Shown here one piece after another: positions 6,200-10,564 of a stretch of 10,564 bases of DNA (positions are counted from its first letter, which is position 1; every line of letters begins with the position of its first letter). The stretch covers positions 1 to 10,564 of the forward strand of contig JAGWJK010000079.1 of the NCBI GenBank assembly GCA_028865845.1, written 5' to 3'. The DNA comes from Rhizobiaceae bacterium (GTDB taxonomy: Bacteria; Pseudomonadota; Alphaproteobacteria; Rhizobiales; Rhizobiaceae). Position numbers and translations under genes: made by a program. Below the pieces are notes generated by a model. The model saw only the letters and a list, made by a program, of their open reading frames with translations, did not search any database and was not told where the DNA came from.

Positions 6200-7681
6200 C
6201 TATAGATTGCCGATGCAGAGATATTTCATTTCAAGATAATCGTCCGCGCCGTGCCGCGAACCTTCGCGGCCGAGGCCGGATTGCTTGATGCCGCCGAAGG
6301 GAACGGTCTCGGCGGACATCAGGCCGGTATTGATGCCGACCATGCCGTATTCCAATGCCTCGGCGACACGCCAGACCTTCTTGAGATCACCGGCAAAGAA
6401 ATAGGCGGCAAGGCCGAATTCGGTGTCGTTCGCCTGCGCGATCACGTCCTCGGTGGTGTCGAAACGGAAGAGCGGCGCCACCGGGCCGAAGGTCTCCTCG
6501 CGCGCGACTTTCATGCTCTTGTCGATGCCGGTCAGGATCGTCGGCGTGAAGAAGGTGCCTGCGCCCTCGATGCGCTTACCGCCGGTCAAAACCTTGGCGC
6601 CCTTGGAGAGGGCATCGTGAACGTGATCCTCGACCTTGGCGATGGCCTGGTCGTCGATCAATGGCCCGATGGTAACCCCGGCCTTGAAGCCGTCGCCGAC
6701 CGAAAGTTCGGCTACCTTGGCCGCAAGCTTGGCGGCAAAGGCATCGTAGACGTTGGATTGCACGTAGAGGCGGTTGGCGCAGACGCAGGTCTGGCCGGCA
6801 TTGCGATATTTCGAGGCGATGGCACCTTCGACGGCGGCGTCGAGATCTGCGTCGTCAAAGACGATGAAGGGTGCGTTGCCGCCGAGCTCCAGACTGACCT
6901 TTTTGATCTGGTCGGCGCATTGCCGCATCAGGATGCGCCCCACTTCGGTCGAACCGGTGAAGCTGATCTTGCGGACCTTCGGATTGCCGCAGAGCTCCCG
7001 GCCGATCGCCGGTCCGTCGAGGCCGACGACGAGATTGAAAACGCCGGCCGGAATTCCGGCTTTTTCGGCGAGAACGGCAAGCGCGATCGCCGTCAGCGGC
7101 GTCTGCTCGGCAGGCTTGGAGACGACCGTGCAGCCGACGGCCAACGCCGGTGCAATCTTTCGGGCGATCATGGCGGCGGGAAAGTTCCAGGGCGTGATTG
7201 TGCCGACGACGCCGACCGGCTGCTTGATGACCATCATGCGCTTGTCGTTCGACGGCGCCGGGATGGTTTCGCCGTAGATGCGCTTCGCCTCTTCCGCATA
7301 CCATTCGACATAGGAGGCGGCGTAGAGGATTTCGCCGCGGGCTTCCGGCAGCGGCTTGCCCATTTCGGCGGTAAGGATCGCCGCCAGCTCATCGGCATTG
7401 GCAACCATCAGGTCGAACCACCTGCGCAGGAGTGCAGCGCGTTCCTTGGCAGGCCGTGCTGCCCAGGCCGGCTGTGCCGCATAGGCCGCGTCGATCGCCG
7501 CCGTCGTCTCTGCGGCACCCATGTCGGGCAGGCTGGCGAGCACTTCGCCGGTCGCGGGATTGATGACATCGAAGGTCTTCGTCGCCCCGCCTGCCGTCCA
7601 GACGCCGTTTATGTAGCCGGCATCGCGCAGGAAGGGTGACGAGAAGGGAACATGCTTGGTCAGGGCGGTGGTGAAGGCCAT
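6200..7681 (-). CDS. gabD: NAD(P)-dependent succinate-semialdehyde dehydrogenase
   Basis: A 493-aa aldehyde dehydrogenase that oxidises succinic semialdehyde to succinate, the second step of GABA breakdown, feeding the TCA cycle. The family landmarks are all present: TPWNFP at 163-168, VVSKPAEQTPLTA with Lys189, FTGSTEVG at 241-248 in the cofactor-binding region, general base Glu265 in LELGGNAP, and catalytic Cys299 in GQTCVC. The second cysteine of the CVC pair (Cys301) matches the redox pair known in human SSADH. ATG at 7681 has a GGAG 9 nt upstream. The gene lies 79 nt downstream of gabT on the same strand, which supports SSADH over the closely related glutarate-semialdehyde or other dehydrogenases. 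Whether NAD or NADP is preferred cannot be settled by eye. Confidence 0.93.
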   Translation of the reverse strand: MAFTTALTKHVPFSSPFLRDAGYINGVWTAGGATKTFDVINPATGEVLASLPDMGAAETTAAIDAAYAAQPAWAARPAKERAALLRRWFDLMVANADELAAILTAEMGKPLPEARGEILYAASYVEWYAEEAKRIYGETIPAPSNDKRMMVIKQPVGVVGTITPWNFPAAMIARKIAPALAVGCTVVSKPAEQTPLTAIALAVLAEKAGIPAGVFNLVVGLDGPAIGRELCGNPKVRKISFTGSTEVGRILMRQCADQIKKVSLELGGNAPFIVFDDADLDAAVEGAIASKYRNAGQTCVCANRLYVQSNVYDAFAAKLAAKVAELSVGDGFKAGVTIGPLIDDQAIAKVEDHVHDALSKGAKVLTGGKRIEGAGTFFTPTILTGIDKSMKVAREETFGPVAPLFRFDTTEDVIAQANDTEFGLAAYFFAGDLKKVWRVAEALEYGMVGINTGLMSAETVPFGGIKQSGLGREGSRHGADDYLEMKYLCIGNL

Positions 7682-7760
7682 GGATATACGCTCCGGAAAA
7701 AGATTGGCTGCCCGACGCCGCCGCCGGGCATTTTGATCGGAAGGCCTGCCGGCAACGCGA
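7682..7760 (-). promoter_or_regulatory. gabT-gabD intercistronic spacer with hairpin
   Basis: The 79-nt spacer holds a 6-bp inverted repeat, TGCCCG (7709-7714) and CGGGCA (7725-7730), around a 10-nt GC-rich loop. In the direction of gabT-gabD transcription there is no following U-run, so read-through into gabD is expected. It may stabilise the upstream gabT message. I see no separate gabD promoter. Confidence 0.35.
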
Positions 7761-9041
7761 TTAGGACGCGGCGTGCGCCTCCAGCATCGACGCCTCGAGA
7801 ATGTCGAGCGCCTCGCTGAAGACGCCGTCCTGTATCGTGATCGGTGCGAGGAAGCGGATGACGTTGCCGTGGATGCCGCAGGTGAGCAGGATCAGGCCCT
7901 TGTCGAGCGCGATGAGACGCACCTTGTTGGCAAAATCCGCGCTTGGCAGCTTCGTCGTCGCGTCGTTGAACTCGACGGCATTCATGAAGCCGGGGCCGCG
8001 GATATCGGCGATTTCAGGCACTTTGTCGCGCAGGGATTCGAGCCTTTGTTTCAGCCGCGAACCGACTTGGTTGGCGCGGTTGCAAAGGTCTTCGTCGGCA
8101 ATGACGTCGAGCACGGCATGGGCGGCCGCGATGCCGAGGGGATTGCCGCCGTAGGTGCCGCCGAGACCGCCCGGTCCCGGTGCATCCATGATCTCGGCAC
8201 GGCCGGTGACGGCGGCGAGCGGGAAGCCGCCGGCAAGGCTTTTTGCCATGGTGATGAGGTCCGGGGCGACCTCATGGTGATCCATAGCGAACATTTTGCC
8301 GGTGCGGGCAAAGCCGGTTTGGACCTCGTCGGCGATCAGCAACATGCCGTGCTGGTCGCAAAGTTCACGCAGGGCCTTGAGGAAGGCCGGCGGCGCCGGA
8401 TAGAAACCACCTTCACCCTGCACCGGTTCGATGATGATCGCGGCGACTCGTTGGGGGTCGACATCGGCGGCAAAAAGCTTCTTCAGCGCGGCGATCGATT
8501 GCTCGACGCTGACACCATGCAGCGGCACCGGAAACGGTGCGTGGAAGACGTCTGATGGCATCGAACCAAAGCCGACCTTATAGGGCACCACCTTGCCGGT
8601 CAGCGCCATGCCCATGAAGGTGCGGCCATGAAACCCGCCGCCGAATGCGATCACCGCCGACCGACCGGTGGCCGCACGGGCGATCTTCACCGCATTTTCG
8701 ACAGCTTCTGCGCCGGTCGTGACGAAAATCGTCTTCTTGGCGAAATCGCCGGGCGTCAGCGCATTCAGCCGCTCGGCGAGATGGACGTAATTTTCGTAAG
8801 GGACCACCTGATGGCAGGTGTGCGTGAAGCGATCGAGCTGATCCTTGACGGCGGCGATGACGCGCGGATGGCGATGGCCGGTGTTGACCACAGCGATGCC
8901 CGAGGCAAAGTCGATGTATCGGCGCCCTTCCTTATCCCAGATCTCGGCATTTTCCGCCCGGTCGGCATAGACCTGCGTGGTCATCCCGACGCCGCGGGAA
9001 ATAGCGGCATTTTTTCGATCAGTCAGGGTCGCGGCGGACAT
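7761..9041 (-). CDS. gabT: 4-aminobutyrate aminotransferase (GABA transaminase)
   Basis: A 426-aa class-III PLP aminotransferase, exactly the length of E. coli GabT. It transfers the amino group of GABA to 2-oxoglutarate, giving succinic semialdehyde and glutamate. Key residues are visible: the phosphate-binding TTGAEAVENAVKIARA at 108-123, Glu205 in IIIEPVQGEGG, Asp238 in IADEVQTGFARTG, and Lys267 in MAKSLAGGFPL, which forms the Schiff base with PLP. ATG at 9041 is chosen because GAGGAG (9050-9055) lies 8 nt upstream. The frame stays open for 49 more codons upstream, but that stretch covers the AT-rich promoter region and is not coding. It is followed by gabD and is divergent from the MerR-XRE-cupin regulator. 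Confidence 0.95.
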   Translation of the reverse strand: MSAATLTDRKNAAISRGVGMTTQVYADRAENAEIWDKEGRRYIDFASGIAVVNTGHRHPRVIAAVKDQLDRFTHTCHQVVPYENYVHLAERLNALTPGDFAKKTIFVTTGAEAVENAVKIARAATGRSAVIAFGGGFHGRTFMGMALTGKVVPYKVGFGSMPSDVFHAPFPVPLHGVSVEQSIAALKKLFAADVDPQRVAAIIIEPVQGEGGFYPAPPAFLKALRELCDQHGMLLIADEVQTGFARTGKMFAMDHHEVAPDLITMAKSLAGGFPLAAVTGRAEIMDAPGPGGLGGTYGGNPLGIAAAHAVLDVIADEDLCNRANQVGSRLKQRLESLRDKVPEIADIRGPGFMNAVEFNDATTKLPSADFANKVRLIALDKGLILLTCGIHGNVIRFLAPITIQDGVFSEALDILEASMLEAHAAS

Positions 9042-9247
9042 TCGGCTGGCTCCTCTGCCAAAGATGGGAAAGATAATTTGCAGAAATTCTGCAAAGAATG
9101 TGAAAATTCCTACATTTTTAATGCAGGATTTCAAGCGGGATTTTGTGCCGATGACAAGAATCCCCGCAACTGCAACGGCAAGGCTCACGGAGGCTGTCGA
9201 ACCGTGCTAAGCAACGTGAAAAGACGGCATCAGGAACGATTGGCGGA
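9042..9247. promoter_or_regulatory. Divergent control region, gabT / MerR-XRE-cupin regulator
   Basis: This 206-bp region is strikingly AT-rich from about 9061 to 9131 compared with its surroundings. It holds the 19-bp palindrome at 9077-9095. A weak gabT promoter candidate on the minus strand is TTGAAA (9129-9134), 17 nt, AGGAAT (9106-9111), which would put the palindrome just downstream of the start site. A longer imperfect inverted repeat spans 9135-9167. No convincing promoter for the regulator gene was found. Confidence 0.6.
9077..9095. promoter_or_regulatory. Perfect 19-bp palindrome, probable operator
   Basis: TTTGCAGAA, a central A, then TTCTGCAAA form a perfect inverted repeat with 9-bp arms. 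It lies 35 bp upstream of the gabT start codon and 21 bp upstream of its ribosome binding site. Size, symmetry and place fit a dimeric regulator site. The divergent MerR-XRE-cupin protein is the obvious candidate to bind it; this link is inferred from position only. Confidence 0.7.
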
Positions 9248-10063
9248 ATGAGCGGAATGGAGCCTGTGCGCTACAAGGTGGCGGAGGCGGCGCGGCTGGC
9301 TGGCGTGTCGGCATCGACGTTGCGGCTATGGGAAAGCCAGGGCCTGGTGATTCCGAGCCGGTCCGAGACCGGTCATCGGCAATATAGCGCCGAGGATGTG
9401 GCGCGATTGAAACGGATAGCCTGGTTCCGCGCCGAGCGCGGCCTCAATCCGGCTGCCATTCGCGAAGCATTGGAGCTGGAAGATGCTTCTACGACTGTCG
9501 ACAATGGCGAGCCGCCGACCCCTTCCGATATCGGTCGAAAGCTGAGGGCGCTTCGTCACGGCGCTGGCAAGACGTTGGAGCAGGTCGCAGCCGATATGGG
9601 CATGACCTCTTCGACGCTCTCGACCCTGGAACGGACGTCGCAGGGTGTCAGCTTCAAGACCCTTCACGATCTCGCCGATTATTACGGGACGACCGTGTCG
9701 CGGCTGTCGGGGGAGGAGCGCGACGATGTCCCGGCGCTGATCAGGGCCGGCGAGTGGCGGGCCTGGCCGGAAACGACGCCCGGCGTCACCGTGCAACTGC
9801 TCGCCGAAGGGCGGACGATGATGGATTGCCACCGTTTCGTGCTGGCGCCGGGGGCTGCGAGCGAAGGCGCTTATCGCCACGATGGCGAGGAATTCATTCA
9901 CGTGCTGTCCGGCCGGCTGGAACTGGTGCTCGACAGCGACCAGTTCTTCGATCTTTCTCCGGGCGATTCGCTTTATTTCGAGAGCCGCCGTTATCATTCC
10001 TGGCGCAATCGCCACGATGGCGAGACGATATTGCTATGGATCAATACGCCGCCGACATTTTAA
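9248..10063 (+). CDS. Three-domain regulator: MerR HTH + XRE HTH + cupin
   Basis: A 271-aa cytoplasmic transcription regulator with an unusual order of domains. Residues 8-75 are a full MerR-type winged helix (YKVAEAARLAGVSASTLRLW, then TGHRQYSAEDVARLKRI). Residues 94-152 are an XRE-type helix-turn-helix (IGRKLRALRHGAGKTLEQVA, then TSSTLSTLERTSQGVS). Residues 192-265 are a cupin sensor (YRHDGEEFIHVLSGRLEL, then LSPGDSLYFESRRYHSWRN). XRE-cupin proteins include PuuR, the E. coli repressor of putrescine-to-GABA catabolism, so control of the divergent gabT-gabD operon is a reasonable inference. The cupin keeps His211, Glu215, His218 and His250 as possible metal or ligand residues. ATG at 9248 is used; AGGA lies 12 nt upstream, a rather long distance, and ATG at 9257 is an alternative that trims three residues. 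Confidence 0.88.
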   Translation: MSGMEPVRYKVAEAARLAGVSASTLRLWESQGLVIPSRSETGHRQYSAEDVARLKRIAWFRAERGLNPAAIREALELEDASTTVDNGEPPTPSDIGRKLRALRHGAGKTLEQVAADMGMTSSTLSTLERTSQGVSFKTLHDLADYYGTTVSRLSGEERDDVPALIRAGEWRAWPETTPGVTVQLLAEGRTMMDCHRFVLAPGAASEGAYRHDGEEFIHVLSGRLELVLDSDQFFDLSPGDSLYFESRRYHSWRNRHDGETILLWINTPPTF

Positions 10064-10085
10064 GTTGCTTGCCGTTTCGCCGTTT

Positions 10086-10109
10086 CCCTGTCTGTTTTAT
10101 AGAACAGGG
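10086..10109 (+). promoter_or_regulatory. Inverted repeat around a possible nrnC -10 box
   Basis: CCCTGT (10086-10091) and ACAGGG (10104-10109) flank 12 nt that include TATAGA (10098-10103), a fair -10 box 44 nt before the nrnC start codon. The -35 at the right distance (TTTCGC, 10075-10080) is poor. The repeat could be an operator, or a hairpin at the end of the regulator transcript; no U-run follows, so it is not a typical terminator. Confidence 0.3.
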
Positions 10110-10147
10110 CGAAAAGAGTTCAGTTTGCAGAGTGCCGGGAGAGTTTC

Positions 10148-10564
10148 ATGGCTGCCACCATCCGCTATCACGAAGGCGATATTTCCACTGCCGATGCAGT
10201 CCGCTATACCGGCGCCATTGCGATCGATACGGAAACGCTCGGCCTCATTCCGCGCCGCGATCGGCTGTGCGTGGTGCAGCTTTCGCCGGGCGACGGCTCG
10301 GCCGACATCATTCGCATTGCCCGCGGCCAGACGGAGGCGCCCAATCTCGTCGACATGCTGGCCGATCCCGTACGCCAGAAGATCTTTCATTATGGCCGTT
10401 TCGATATCGCGGTGCTGTTCCACACCTTCGGTGTCACCACCGCGCCGGTATTCTGCACCAAGGTCGCCTCGCGCCTTTGCCGGACCTACACCGATCGTCA
10501 CGGTCTGAAGGATAATCTCAAGGAGATGCTGGAAGTCGATATCTCCAAGGCGCAGCAATCCTCC
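10148..10564 (+). CDS. nrnC: NrnC-type 3'-5' exoribonuclease (RNase D-like), partial (3' end beyond window)
   Basis: DEDD-family 3'-5' exonuclease. The first 139 codons are present and the rest lies beyond the right edge. The sequence closely resembles what I recall of Bartonella NrnC, the enzyme that degrades very short RNAs, especially dinucleotides, and replaces Orn in many alphaproteobacteria. Visible catalytic residues are Asp27 and Glu29 in AIDTETLGL and Asp86 in HYGRFD; the final Tyr and Asp of the DEDDy set should lie in the missing part. Other shared stretches are RRDRLCVVQLS, CTKVASRL, TYTDRHGLK and ISKAQQSS. The family is about 206 aa, far shorter than E. coli RNase D, so two thirds is seen here. 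ATG at 10148 has GGGAGAG just upstream. It follows the regulator gene by 84 nt, probably as its own unit. Confidence 0.92.
   Translation, partial: MAATIRYHEGDISTADAVRYTGAIAIDTETLGLIPRRDRLCVVQLSPGDGSADIIRIARGQTEAPNLVDMLADPVRQKIFHYGRFDIAVLFHTFGVTTAPVFCTKVASRLCRTYTDRHGLKDNLKEMLEVDISKAQQSS

Noticed and set aside
6251..7639. A 462-codon plus-strand open frame opposite gabD.
   Set aside because: The minus-strand frame has every aldehyde dehydrogenase motif; the plus frame shows no recognisable domain and no good ribosome binding site.
9090..9108. A sigma-54-like pattern upstream of gabT on the minus strand (TTTCAC, 5 nt, TTGCA).
   Set aside because: The -24 GG is missing, and that element is essential for sigma-54; the TTGCA is part of the palindrome.
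9042..9188. An upstream in-frame extension of gabT by 49 codons.
   Set aside because: GAGGAG sits at the right distance from ATG at 9041, the resulting 426 aa equals E. coli GabT, and the extension runs through the AT-rich region with the palindrome.
1..10564. tRNA or rRNA genes, CRISPR arrays, insertion sequences, prophage or toxin-antitoxin genes.
   Set aside because: None was seen; there are no repeated spacer units, transposase motifs or long terminal inverted repeats, and the genes are tightly packed with uniform codon use.

Overview
The window looks like chromosomal DNA of an alphaproteobacterium of the Rhizobiaceae (Rhizobium/Agrobacterium-like). This is inferred from the high GC content, a CUT1 sugar ABC transporter next to an AraC regulator, a gabT-gabD pair, and above all an NrnC-type short DEDDy exonuclease, which is typical of alphaproteobacteria. 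I saw no tRNA, rRNA, CRISPR array, insertion sequence or prophage gene.

Layout. (1) Positions 1-2017, minus strand: a sugar-uptake operon with a periplasmic binding protein followed by the first permease, which runs off the left edge. Two hairpins lie between them. (2) Positions 2110-3900, plus strand: a divergent AraC regulator with a MelR-like sensor domain, then a hydroxypyruvate-isomerase-like TIM-barrel enzyme. With (1) these form a sugar uptake, sensing and metabolism module whose substrate cannot be read from the sequence. (3) Positions 3904-5156, minus strand: copC-copD, translationally coupled through a TTGA overlap, with a good promoter in front of copC. (4) Positions 5405-6178, plus strand: a PPP-type metallophosphatase ending in a hairpin terminator that contains its stop codon. 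(5) Positions 6200-9041, minus strand: gabT then gabD, which convert GABA through succinic semialdehyde to succinate. (6) Positions 9248-10063, plus strand: a divergent regulator that joins a MerR helix-turn-helix, an XRE helix-turn-helix and a cupin sensor in one chain. (7) Position 10148 to the right edge: nrnC, incomplete at its 3' end.

The most interesting part is the gab locus. The 206-bp divergent region between gabT and the MerR-XRE-cupin regulator holds a perfect 19-bp palindrome, TTTGCAGAAATTCTGCAAA, just upstream of the gabT ribosome binding site. The likely reading is that the three-domain protein senses a small molecule of GABA metabolism and controls gabTD through this site; that link is inference. 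Most other genes are ordinary housekeeping or catabolic genes, with several well-formed inverted repeats in the intergenic regions.
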